In this document: one piece after another, positions 12,919 to 24,700 of the stretch
How the letters are laid out: every line of letters starts with the position of its first letter
How positions within the stretch are numbered: the first letter of the stretch is position 1
Source: Dipylidium caninum
Lineage: Eukaryota > Platyhelminthes > Cestoda > Cyclophyllidea > Dipylidiidae
Length of the DNA: 64,000 nucleotides
Direction: 5' to 3'
Assembly (NCBI GenBank): GCA_017562135.1
Contig: QEYB01000895.1
Span: 496,001-560,000, forward strand
Program-made: the position numbers and the translations under genes
The notes under the pieces: generated by a model
Told to the model about the DNA's origin: nothing
Database searches by the model: none
Seen by the model: only the letters and a program-made list of their open reading frames with translations

Positions 12919-15900
12919 AATGCTTCAGGGGACAAAAATGATCACAATTCACACTCAGATGGCCTTCACGACCTCAGAAAGGAAAGAAAAAAGTTGCATT
13001 TATTATGCATAATTGCCGAGACAGATAAGTCTAAGATCTATACGTAAAGTTTGCCTCAAATATAAGTATTACGCAACAGTCGTCTCATCTGCATTAGTAG
13101 ACAGCAGCAAGGAATGTATGTTAATCACAGATTTTTATTGTACTGTTCGCAGTATTGTAAAAAATGAATCAAAATTTGAAGGCATGAGAATACGAAAGAA
13201 GTATTCTTAAGTTTAACTTTCAGGTTCACAAAATATGAGATTTGTAGACGTATGGCTAAAATCCTATAAAAATAGCCAATCATAATAGAAAACAAAAACC
13301 GATTTCATAAAAGAAAATAATGAAGGGGCTACATGAGATAATGCGTGGATCACACCGAAGTCCAATACTAAATGCTAATAAGCTATAGGCATCTCGAGCA
13401 GACAAATCCACAAAACAATAAGTTAAACATGTGCAAAAAAGACCGTTAATCCCTTACTTGAAAATGTGCGCACCCCAATTCAAAATATAAATAAATTTCT
13501 AGAACGAGGAGAAGGTCACCCAGGAAAAAAAAGAAAACAGTACTGCTTAACGAAAAAGGCACGCGCAAGCACACCCGTGTGAACACACCTTCACATAATG
13601 CTTCCCTACCATATGTAGCACAGCTGACTTTCAAGGTTGTCTTATATCCAAATAACTGCATATCGGTTTCATATTGCTCATAACAGTTTGTAAAACATAA
13701 TACTTAAAGCGAAACTCTGAGAATACATCAATTGGCGTGATGCACTTAGTTGCATCTCATCCATACCTACATGGTTGAGACTCATTGGAAAACCATGTGA
13801 TGAAATCGTCGAAATAGGAGAGTAGCTCATTGTGGGAACAAGATCGACGAAGCTAGATCACGTGCAGTGACCAAACGACTGTGAAAAACACCACAAAACA
13901 AGTCTTCTCCCAACCAATTATGTTGGCAAAAAAATGACAGAATAGAGGCAATAAACTCAAACTCCAGAGGCGGATATTGTGAATGTCATAAATGATACGT
14001 GATCATTACTACATGAACGACTCAAGCATAATCAGTCGAATGGGTTAAAATGCCAAGAAAACAAAAAATGAAACAAAAAACTCTCCAAACCGAGTTTGCG
14101 ATTGTTCGGGGCGAGCAACTGCTCATGTGAAATAATATAAACAGATAATAACTAGAATGCAAAAAAGTCATCAACGCAATAATGAATATTTCTGTTTTTA
14201 AAAGACTGGATAACCAGTACCCCTAAATCTTGATTAGAAAAGTTGCGGTAGGCTTTCACCAAGTTTATAAACACTAAATTGGATGGAAAGAAATTTTAAC
14301 AGTTAGGTATCAAGTAAATAGAAAATACATGGTAAAAGATTCGGCATTCGAAATTAATGCGAGATCGACACAAGAATAAAAGTACGAGGTAATCATACGG
14401 CGATCAGCTGGCCTAAGATTTATTTTGGCCTATAATATTAACTTTCCTTTTCAATGTTGGAAGTACTTTTAGTCAAGATGCGCATTTAGTTCCTGGAGCT
14501 CGATTGTGTACGCGTTTGAGAATAGACTCACATGACGCTAAAGGGAGATGAACTGAAAGATCAATAGGGCTACGGAAATCAACCAAATGACCGCAAAAAC
14601 CCCAATAGAAACCTAAATCTACGGCCGGTTACTAATGAGAGTAAAAATTTGGACCAACTCGCAACGGATAAATAAACGATTCTCATAATAAAACATTACG
14701 TCACTGACAAGGTGTAAATTCTCGTTGTAAGTATGCATCTATGAAAGTAAGCATCAACCGCAAAGCCATTCTAACCTTAACGATACAGCAATACGAATTC
14801 CGGGAAGATATCCCCGCAGCCCGATCAAAATACGTGAAAAAGTTGGAATCGAGAAAAAAGTATACGCGATTTGTTCATGTCCCCATCATCGATCCAAGGG
14901 CAAATTTCGGATAATTTTTATTTAGCAGTCAGTCCACAAATATCACCTTAGGTCGCCAAAAGTACATTGCTAACGAGGAAGTGGTAAAGGTTAATGGTAG
15001 ATGTCTATATTAATGACTTCTAAGGAGGTAAACAGAGACGACAAATACATATGCAAGGATTGTGATAAACAATGCATGACAAACGCAAATAAGACAAAAC
15101 AGAAAGGAAAGGGGGAGTTTTTAAAACAAATTGACCAGAAGTCTACGTAACAACCCAACGGTATTACCAAAGAGTATACGACATATTTTGTTCGGAATGA
15201 AAAGACTATGCATATATTCCAAGCAAAACACGTTTTATCTGTGGTAAAATGGTTGTTATTACCTGAAGTATGCTGACAAGTGAGTTAGTAAATCCCATGC
15301 AGAAAGTGTTCCTAAATCCTAAGCGATAGCAGTGAACGCAGACGAGAAAGCGATTAAAGAGGGTAGGAACATCCAAGCCTATTTAAACACCAAGCGCGAA
15401 ATTACATAACTGTAAAAATTTTATCATTAATATTTGCAATTTTACTAAAAAAATTGTTTAAATTGTACAAATGATTTTACATAATTTTTCCAATTATGAG
15501 GCGTTTTAAAAAAATTTACTTTGTTTGTTAAAATACATGTTATTTTTGGCAGTTTTTGGATTTTGCTTTATTACAGTTCATATCTTAATTCTAAATTTAT
15601 AATTTTCCTTTTTTCAACTTGCCAAATTTTCAGTTCTTAGGTAAGTTTATTGTCGTGCAGTTGTTTGATCGCCTACATGTCATTTATCCTTGTAATTTAA
15701 CGGTTTTCATTTTAGTTTAAACCCACTGAATGTGGTTTGCACATATAAAATGTCGCTCGTGCATACCCATGCAATCTTCCCGGGGCTGCCTTTTTTGCCC
15801 TCAAATTTTCTCTTTAACTGTTTCTAACAGACGTATTCAATTCCTCTTGGCTCATAATTATCTTCTCTCGGGTCTTTATCATTGCCCTAACAATTTGGTT

Positions 15901-16065
15901 TAGACTATTTCATGTCTGTGCCATCGCCGTCTTTTGTTAAATATTTCTTGATTTATTGCCTAGAAATTAGCAACCTTTATTATCAAACACTTTTATTTAT
16001 TCGGCTATTTTCGGTTCGATAACGTGAAAATCATCTGCAGTTATGCTTCTCCTGTGTTGTATTAG
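12919..16065. other. AT-rich intergenic region between MiT/TFE and MOCS3
   Basis: This region of about 3.1 kb separates two divergently transcribed genes. No open frame with family resemblance and no clear repeat was seen. It presumably holds the 5' ends and promoters of both genes. The first coding exon of MOCS3, which must precede 16066, could not be placed in it with confidence. Confidence 0.6.
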
Positions 16066-18956
16066 GAGCTGTGTGGACTCTCCAAGGAAGACATTTTGCG
16101 TTATGGTCGCCAAATGATCATCCCTGAGTTTGGCCCGACAAGTGCGTGATTTCATTAATGCTGTGCATTCCTTTTAAGATTTCTTTTTCCCTCTTTGTAT
16201 TTAGTACTGGGTTCTGATTTTAGCTTTGTTTGAGTTTAATCTTAGATTATGCACTTTATAACTGTTAATGTTTTTTTTTAAGGGCAAGCGAAGCTAGGGG
16301 AAGCCCACGTTCTTATTGTGGGTTGTGGTGGATTAGGTTGTCCTGCTGCCGTATATCTCGCTGCTGGCGGTGTCGGTGGGTTTCCTTACATGTTTTGTTC
16401 AATTTGGCGAATCCACTATTATCTTCCCTTGTCGTTTATCAAGTGTACTTCATGTAATTTTTTTGCCCTTACCGTTATATTATGCCTCCCTTTTCAGTCA
16501 GTAAACTTTTAATTCGAGCATAATTCTATATAGTTATGCTACTTTTTTATAGTTAACATTACCATCGTTGACGATGATGTAGTGGAAATCACTAACCTTC
16601 ACCGTCAAGTGATGCACTCAGAGGATAGTGTTGGTTGTCCAAAGGTAGAATCGCTTTCTCAAAGGCTCAAAAGGTGCTGTTTTAATTGCATGATGAAACT
16701 CATAAAATTCATCGCATTCCCATATGCTTCCATTTTTGTAGCGTTAATAACAAGCTTCGTGTGGTGGCTAGAAATGTACGCCTTACCAGCGAGAATGCCT
16801 GTGACATCGTGCGGGGGTGAGTCCATTTACGGTTTAATGTTAAGTTTGTTATCCGAATGAGTCCTTTCTTATAAATCACGCAAAATTACGAATAATGTAG
16901 AGAATAGAGAATTTGTTGTAAACTTTCTCCTTGTCGCATAACACTTTCGGTAGTTGACTGCTTGTAGATAACATTCATGGTCACTGGTTCATTCATGCAA
17001 CTCCTCGGTGTTATGACACCATGTTAACAATGGATCTCCTTAAATTATTACTTTGTTCAGTCATGATATTGTCCTGGACTGCACAGACAATCTAGCCGCT
17101 CGCTACCTCTTGAATGACGCTTGTTCAGCTTGCGGTCCTATTCCTTTGGTGAGTGGCAGTGCTCTGCGGTTTGAAGGTCAACTGACAGTATATCTTACCC
17201 ACCGTTTGCCTGAACGTGATTCTGCCGAGGATGAGGTGAAAAGACGGAAGTTGATTGATGAAGAAAAAATACCTTGTTTCCGCTGCATAAACCCCTCACC
17301 GCCTCCCGTTGTTCAAGCATGCTCTGATGCTGGTGTTCTCGGTGTTGGTAAGTTCAATAGGCTCAACTACAGAATCGTTGCTTGTTATCATTTTTTTATT
17401 GGGTGGTTTATTATTTTCTAAACATCTTTTGTTAAGTTTTTTGTAGTGATGTGGTTTGTTTTGCGTATTTTATCCGAGGTAGACGTTATTAATCTCGCTC
17501 TTGATCATCTGTTGCCCGTTTTCACATTGGCCTTATCCTTTTTATTTTCGGAGATTTGTGTATTTTGTATGGCCTGATCAACTTTACCTTTTTGTAGTTC
17601 CTGGAATTATTGGATTACTTCAGGCAGCTGAAGTTATGAAAATATTATCGGGAATTGGAGGTAACAGCCTCTAGTCCAGTACACCTGTATGGAATATTGA
17701 GTTTTCTCTAGAAAATAGTTGAATCCTTTGCAAAGTTCTTAACACAAAATGAGTATATCATAAACTTACCATAAAGTAGCTTGTATGTGCTTTATTTACT
17801 AATTGTCTATGTCATCATGACGTTCTAAAAACCAATGGGGTTGAATGATATTAATGAAAACCATGTATTTGATTGGTGCTTTTTTTACATATCAAACTTG
17901 GAAGTATACGACATATTGCCTTTATTAACTCGTCGATTAAACTATGAGTGTTCCAGACCTGCAATCCTCTCAAAAACGTTTCAGTTGTGAAAAATACCAT
18001 ATCCATATTTTTTACTAAAAATAACTGCGAAAAACGAAGTAATAAATTCATTTTATATCCGTAATGGCAGAATCGGTGGCGGGACGTTTGCTTGTGTTCG
18101 ACTTAGAGCGAAACGGGATTCGAACGGTGAAGCTATCGCAGGCACGACCAGATTGCAAGACTTGCTCTCCTGCCAATCGAATCACATTGGAGGACATCAA
18201 GAAAACGGATTACTCCCTTTTCTGTGGTAACCCTATTTACAACGCCGTAAATCACTCATTCTCCATTAGCTCCGGGAGGATCTTAGCTTTTACTTATTCT
18301 CCCCTCCTCACTTTAGCCTCGAACTGCAAACGTGTCAATGCTAGAAAGTCGTATTTCAGTTCAGGTCGGTCTCTTCATACCCTTGTCATACAATACGCTT
18401 GCTCCATTTACTAACTTCGCCTTCTGTAGGAGTTGAAAGAATTACGCGACTCAAAAAAGCCGCACCTCCTTATAGATATTCGATCTGCTATTGAGACCAA
18501 AATTTGTCGTCTCACCGATTGTCTTCGTGAGTATACTCTTTTGGCGTCTCAAAATATTCGTGATGTAAAAATTAATCCTAAATTTTTTTAGATGTACCAT
18601 TTAATGACCTGTACAAAGAATCAAACCTAACACTCATTAGAGACCGAGTAAGAGCCGCTCATGAAACTTTGCCGAGTGCACCCTTCCCTGGTAAGCCATT
18701 ATCGTCGACTCATTAACTTGTATTCTTTTAAGTGATCTTGTTGTGTCGCCGGGGAAATAAGTCAAACTCAATGCGAACTCAGTTTGCCGAAGCTTTAGAA
18801 CGTATTCTTCCCCGGCGTGCATCAAGTTGCGACCTGACGGCCCTCGCCAATAGTGAAGCAGAGCCCCCATCGGCCATTCAGGTACTTGTTCGTGACGTCA
18901 TCGGTGGTCTCCACGCCTGGAGTGAGCAAATTGACAATGACTTCCCGGTCTACTAA
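16066..18956 (+). CDS. MOCS3: MOCS3/UBA4: adenylyltransferase and sulfurtransferase
   Basis: This enzyme adenylates and thiolates the ubiquitin-like proteins URM1 and MOCS2A, for tRNA wobble-uridine thiolation and molybdopterin synthesis in the cytosol. Exons seen: 16066-16141, 16283-16375, 16553-16673, 16742-16816, 17061-17347, 17598-17660, 18071-18226, one small exon near 18335-18362, 18430-18526, 18592-18690 and 18733-18956. The E1-like domain shows the nucleotide-binding loop VGCGGLG, the acidic [10 protein letters not shown] motif, LDCTDN and an RFEGQ-like strand. Zinc ligands are the pairs CFRC and CKTC, and the E1 cysteine is in [11 protein letters not shown]. The rhodanese domain carries its catalytic Cys in LLCRRGNKS. 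The ending [16 protein letters not shown] matches the family's conserved C-terminus. About 24 extra residues precede CFRC. The start codon and N-terminal coiled region were not found, and the join around 18227-18362 is uncertain. Confidence 0.93.
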
Positions 18957-19350
18957 GGCCTGCTACGAGTTTTACCATGCCCTGTGAATGATGTTGCGTC
19001 AATCCGGTAAAAATCGAAGATAACGCAGACCCCAATTTGGTAGCTACCGTTACTTGTCATCAGGTCTGGCCCTTCTTCTTGTTTATCATGTGCTCTACTT
19101 TAACTATCCGGTCATTTCACAGACCGATGGCTGACCATTGCGAAAAATACTCAAGCACCATAAATTTGTTTTGTACTTACCATTATAAAGACAGTAGATG
19201 TATGGGTAGACTCTACACAAAATACGAATTCTGGAAAAGCCATATGTTGTTACGGTATTTCACATACGTACTGATATTATTGCGGGACCACAACCGGGTT
19301 ATATCACACAATCTGAAGCGAAATCGACGGTGCAATTACCAACGAGCGAA
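18957..19350. other. Short convergent intergenic region (3' UTRs)
   Basis: About 390 bp lies between the stop codons of MOCS3 (plus) and SEC22B (minus). It presumably holds both 3' untranslated regions and terminators. I found no clear AATAAA signal for either gene and no gene of its own. Confidence 0.6.
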
Positions 19351-20546
19351 TTACCAAAGAAAGCGGAAATACAAAAAGAACAGAAAGATTGCGGCAACAG
19401 CACAAATAATGAAGTACTTTGCGACTGAGTTCTGAAGATTCAGAGATGCGGCGTTGTTTCGGTAGTTGCGTGATAAATCAGAGAGGTGGCTTGCTTGAGC
19501 ATCCAGGGCTAAGGAGGGTAAAATTGGAAGACGAAACTTAGCGATTTGAAGAAGAAGAAGAAATCACTAAGTCGTTTTGCATCAAATTAATCCTAAGTAG
19601 GGTAATTACCTGTCAAAGCTTCCCCCCTTTTGAGAACATCGTCTATATTTTGAATCATGATTCGTTGAACATCCTGTAGAGCAACATTTAACTGAGATAC
19701 ATTGGAAGAAATGCGAGTGTCTGTATATTTTTGTTGCAGCCTTTGAAGCTCTCGATCTACAAACAATGTTATGTTGGCAGCGCGAAAAACTTTGGAGGTA
19801 ATAACAGCAAAGAGCTTTATATACAGAAAATTGGTTTAAGGAAAAGTTAAGAATGAAAAGAAATTTCTAGTAATGAATAAAACAAAGAGCAAAGAAAAAC
19901 AGTGAAAATAAGTGCACATTAGCCGATAAAACAGTGACAAGAGAGCAGGTATACCGAATTCGATGAAACCGTATGGTCGCGATACGGTATACAAATCGTT
20001 TGCGTAGAGTCCGCTAAACTGATTGTGGACCTCCTCAAGGAATGCAAACGCTTTCTGCCTTGGAAAGTTTGCTTCCGTGAAAATCAAGTAACAGATCCCA
20101 GCATCCAGTAAGTAATGAAAGTAGTAAGTGCCGGCAGAAAGAGAGCAACGTGGCGGCGAAGATTGTGTTAGTTTTCGGATAAGCATTTTTGCCTGGTTCT
20201 GGTAACTTACTAAGTTGAGACTAAGCTAAAATTAAAGAGTTTAGGCGATGTAACCAGCCCATTGAACTCAACAATCGGTTCGACCAGATGGTGGAGCAAA
20301 CTAGAGCGATTGAGCAAATCTATATATTTTTCGAAAGTAACATAACTCCAACAAACGGTATGCAATATACTCAGTGTGAGATATTTTTAAAAAAATAAAG
20401 GAGCAGGAATAAAAAGCATTCAGCAAAAGAAACTTGGATGAATATAAACATGATTGTTGTAGAAAACCTACCTCAGTATCCTCTTTCACAGAGGCTACCA
20501 ATGGAAGACAGTCAGCTACACGGGAGATAAGGGTAAATAAAATCAT
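19351..20546 (-). CDS. SEC22B: SEC22B: ER-Golgi R-SNARE, complete
   Basis: Four exons join in phase (20546-20472, 20225-19955, 19756-19610, 19508-19351) and give about 216 residues; human SEC22B has 215. The longin domain begins MILFTLISRVADCLPLVAS and contains PRCSLSAGTYYFHYLL, FPRQKAFAFLEEVH and the signature TVSRPYGFIEFD. The SNARE motif follows in exon 3 (NVALQDVQRIMIQNIDDVLKR), with the zero-layer Arg in QRIM. The last exon carries the rest of the SNARE helix (LSDLSRNYRNNAASL) and a C-terminal transmembrane anchor (YFIICAVAAIFLFFLYFRFLW), ending only one residue after the membrane segment. The protein drives membrane fusion in ER-Golgi traffic. No defect is seen. It is tail-to-tail with MOCS3 and head-to-head with KNTC1. 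Confidence 0.97.
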
Positions 20547-21763
20547 CTCAGCAGAGAATACGTCAAGCACAGTCGTGGAAGGACGACCGATTAGAACGGA
20601 TACAAATGACCTAGAACATTTTCACCATTCACAATCGAGTTTATATGTACGTAAAAAAGGTTTATGAAACGTCCCAGGAATAATCAATTCTCGCAATTGC
20701 TCTTCCACTAGGTTGGACAAAGAGTATTTTCCCCTAGAATTACATTGCTCTAGGTATTGTATATGCCAAGTGGAAGAATTAGAACAGCTTCAGGCCGGGG
20801 AAAATAATCTCCGGAAGAAAAAATGCCACAAGGACTCAAGAGCTTAGTTCATTTGCGATAATGCCTAACAGCGTACTTCCGTACCTTGTTTGATCGTAAT
20901 TTATATTGCTAGGGGCCTTTCCATTGCTAACGATGTTAACACATAATATATGTTATTGAGTACATATTTTTGAAAGCTCTTTAGGGAGACCGCCCAAATT
21001 AATAACAATTCCTCTTGGACAACAGGCATTTGAAAAGTGAATACCTTCGTAAATATCACGAACGATACCGCTGATCATCTTCTTCGTCTGAGAAATCAAA
21101 ACCGGTCAGGACTGCAGTATCTCCCGCCTACGTCCATTTCGACCAGGATAATACGTTATGTTGTAGGTTTGTACACACACTTAACTTTCTACCGTTGTGG
21201 TATTTGTTTATCAAATTCGAGCATGCAGTGACCTAATCGTGTCCGCGGTCTTCGATGTTTGACCTGCGGTTCTCGCTCCATCATTGCGCCCTAAGATCCG
21301 TTTGAAATGTTGTTTCTTTGACTGGATTTCTTTTCCCAATGCGCATTTAGTTTTCTGATGAAATCACTTTCAACTTAGACGCCTTGTGAATTTTGTCGTA
21401 TTCTGTCAACTCTTATTTAAGTCCACGAAATCGCCCAATCACTTTCCATCCTTTTGTTTTTGTTAAATGGAAGCAGTGCATCAAAGCCCATATAATTTAG
21501 CAGACAGTTTAGTTCGAACCAACGCGTTTTACTAACACTGTGTTTCTTGCTATTGGTTCGAGTTTTCTCTTTACCTTCACACTTGGGTTAATCTGCGGTG
21601 TAATTACTTAATTTTTTATAGGTCGATGTCCGGAACCGATTCGTTACCGGTTGCGAAGTGGTATGAACAAACGCTTGTATGTAATATGGAGCTAAGTTCG
21701 GAGGTACCCTCATTATTTCACTTACACTTCAGGTTTCTGTTTCCGAAAGAAAAATTTTTGCAG
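20547..21763. promoter_or_regulatory. Divergent region between SEC22B and KNTC1
   Basis: About 1.2 kb separates the SEC22B start codon (minus) from the first KNTC1 exon I can support (plus, near 21764). It must hold the SEC22B promoter and probably the KNTC1 promoter and first exons. Open segments near 21037-21170 and 21623-21690 on the plus strand could be N-terminal KNTC1 exons, but their frames and joins are not certain. Confidence 0.45.
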
Positions 21764-24700
21764 GGAACTTTGGTGATGTTTATTACTTTGCCGACGTTCA
21801 TAATTTTTTTGCTTTTCACCGAAATGGCACAATTTTACTGCAAACTAGCCTTAGTATGTGTCATGCATTATAACATCTGAGTAGAGGATGAAATCGCTCA
21901 TATCTTTGAGTTAGAGCAATTGAATACTGCATTTATAAAATGTAATGAAGGCAAACCAAAGCTATTTCTACCTGATTCGCCTGATTTGCTGGAATTTCCA
22001 GTAAGGCCCAATTCAGTGTTACAATGGTAGATGACATTAAACCCTATTGTCAATATACAAGTCAAATTTCGGGCCGACGGTATTTTACCATAATTTAGTT
22101 GACATATAGGTGCTTTTGATATTTTGCTATACACGGCTGAGCTCAAACTGATTGTTTTACCTGGCGTTACGAAAGAGTCTTTCTGCAATGCGCTGTTAAA
22201 TCGTGATATCGATTTCTTTACCAGCAAATTTAAATATGAGGCATTGGAAAGGTGCACTTCCTCCTTTGCCCTTTTTTGTGCAACGGAACGACCAGAAATG
22301 ACTGTTGCAGTTTCGCTGGTGAGTTATTGTATTCTATTATTCCACCTAGCAACCAAGTATGAGAGTATCCACTTTAGGTAAATCTGCGGTAAGCCTTCAC
22401 TGTGAAGACGATCTGTTGGATTTTTCCTACCCACATCAGACTTTTCCTTTTGTCAAATATGAAGATATAGGATCGGGGTACTTTATAGCACTCACTAATC
22501 AGGTTTGCTATTATTAAGTATATTACGCTTTCAATCAGCACCAGATGCTTGTGTATAATGCCATTGCCGGTGTGTGTTGTGGATTTATATATAAAAGTTC
22601 CGATGTTATTGATTTCGCGGTTGGTCTGAGAAATAATCTCGGAGAGCCTTGGTCATTTGATTTATATACGCTTCAAGTGCGCTTGGATGGCTTTTTCCTT
22701 GAAGTTCAGAGTTATCCTGGGTAAGGTATTAAGCACTTTGTGAATAATTGTTCTGGTGATGAATATTTCGGGGGAATGTTTGATAATATATTTACTTTTC
22801 CGTTAATATAGTTGGGAAACGCGTATTTCAGTAAGGATTGAGACACGATCTTCATTTCTGTTTTCTCGTAATCGTATGGGAATTGAACCACTTTTACTAG
22901 AAAAATGCGGAAAATACCTTAAAGTTTCTACATTTTGCGTCACGAGTTTGATTGATCGGTATGTTAATTTTTTTTACAATCATAATAAACTTTGTAAGGT
23001 TGGAAGCTATGGTGCGGGAAAAGAATTTTATTGAAGCCAGACGATTCGCAACGATTCATAATTTAAGTACATCTGTAAGTCTTTGTCCTCCCGCTTTAGT
23101 AGTCTCATTTATTTTACTAAGATTTTTATTTTTTTTTAAGTTGATCACACGATTTGAATTCTTGGCATGTATTGAAAATCTGGTAGCGTATGCAGAGAAG
23201 CTTGACACCTCACTCGACGATGCGACGACAAGTGGTGTGATCTCTGAATCCCGTTCGATTTGCCAGCGAGCTCTTGAGCTTCTTGCAGATTCCACGGTAG
23301 GTATCTGCCTAATTTCACAAATCCCATGATCAAATGTTGATACTTTTACGGTATCTTAGTCTGTAATCTGATGGTATGAACGGGAAAATTCATCACTTGT
23401 TGTTTTGTGCTTTTCCTTATTCTCTCTGAACTATGTCCAGCCTTTGGAGTTGCCGTCGGAATTAATTTTACGGCTGGCAAAAAGTGGCATCATACCCTGT
23501 CTGGACAATCAATGTCAACTTTTAGAAGATATCCTGGCTAGGGTTTGTTCAATGGAATTGTTGATTTTCTGCTAGTGGAGGCATTTCATTTGATTTCCTT
23601 TTCAGTTGACACCGCATATGGAACCATGGAAGGTATGATGTAAATTAGTTATTTTTTTTCCGTAGACTGTTGAGTCCACTCTTAAACGCTTGAAGACATT
23701 TCGTCACTTGCAAAAGTATCAAAATCTTAGGTAGGCAGACGTTTACTTCCATATAATCCAAACTTCACTTCTTACGTGCTTATTTTTCAGTTGCGCTTCA
23801 TGGAAAAAATTCGCTTCTTCTAAAATTACAACGGAATTTGTTGATTGTTTCGCCAACTGGGAGGATTATCGTGATGGCTTTGAGATCTGGCATATTTTCA
23901 AGGTAAAGCGAAAACACTGCTATTTCTTTACTTGAGCGAATTTATCACTTGGTACTTCTCTAATTTCGCATATTGACGCTTTTTGCTAATGCACAGTTAT
24001 TGTTTTCAAGTTTTGTGCAGTACCAGAAGCATACTACTGGTGTTCAAAATATAATAAAAATTATTGTTACTCCTCCCCGCTTTTGTCGTTGTAATATTAT
24101 TGTGCCAATGCAAGGACAAGTATCATAATTTTAGTTTAGGGTTTTAATTGAAGCTGCTTTAAAGTTATGATAATCAAAATCGGAAAATTCTGATGACTTA
24201 GTGTTTTTTGATACCCTTCAGAGGGAATTAATATCAGACTTGGCCGTATCTTCAGTTGAGGCATTTACTTCTTTGCTCTCGCTCAAACCGCTAACTCCTG
24301 TCGTTGCTAATCCTGAAAATCAAAGACATTTGGTAGAGGCGGAAAATGCGCTTCATACTTGGCTAGGCACCGAATTAGTTCCAGTATTGCTGAGCAACTG
24401 CCCTTCAGCATTAGTGAGTGATTCTTTATTCTGTCTGTCATTTAATTTGTGCAGAAATTTCATTGGTTTTTAACTCATGTAGCCTCTTATAGCCAAGTGG
24501 TTGATGAACCGTGTAAAACGGCTTGAGGATTCTGTTAGGAGTTCTGCTGGATGTGTTCCTTTTGAGTGGCCAGAAGCTGCTATCGGTTGGGTGACTGAGC
24601 TACTGAGAGGGTATGAGCCGCCTTTCCGCCCGGACGGGATGACGCCTAAGGAGGAGGTGAACTTTCTCATTTCTGGACTTGTCAGCCGAAGTCCCGACGT

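Noticed and set aside
21898..22257. Minus-strand frame of 119 codons
   Set aside because: It is the antisense shadow of plus-strand KNTC1 exons bounded by proper splice sites.
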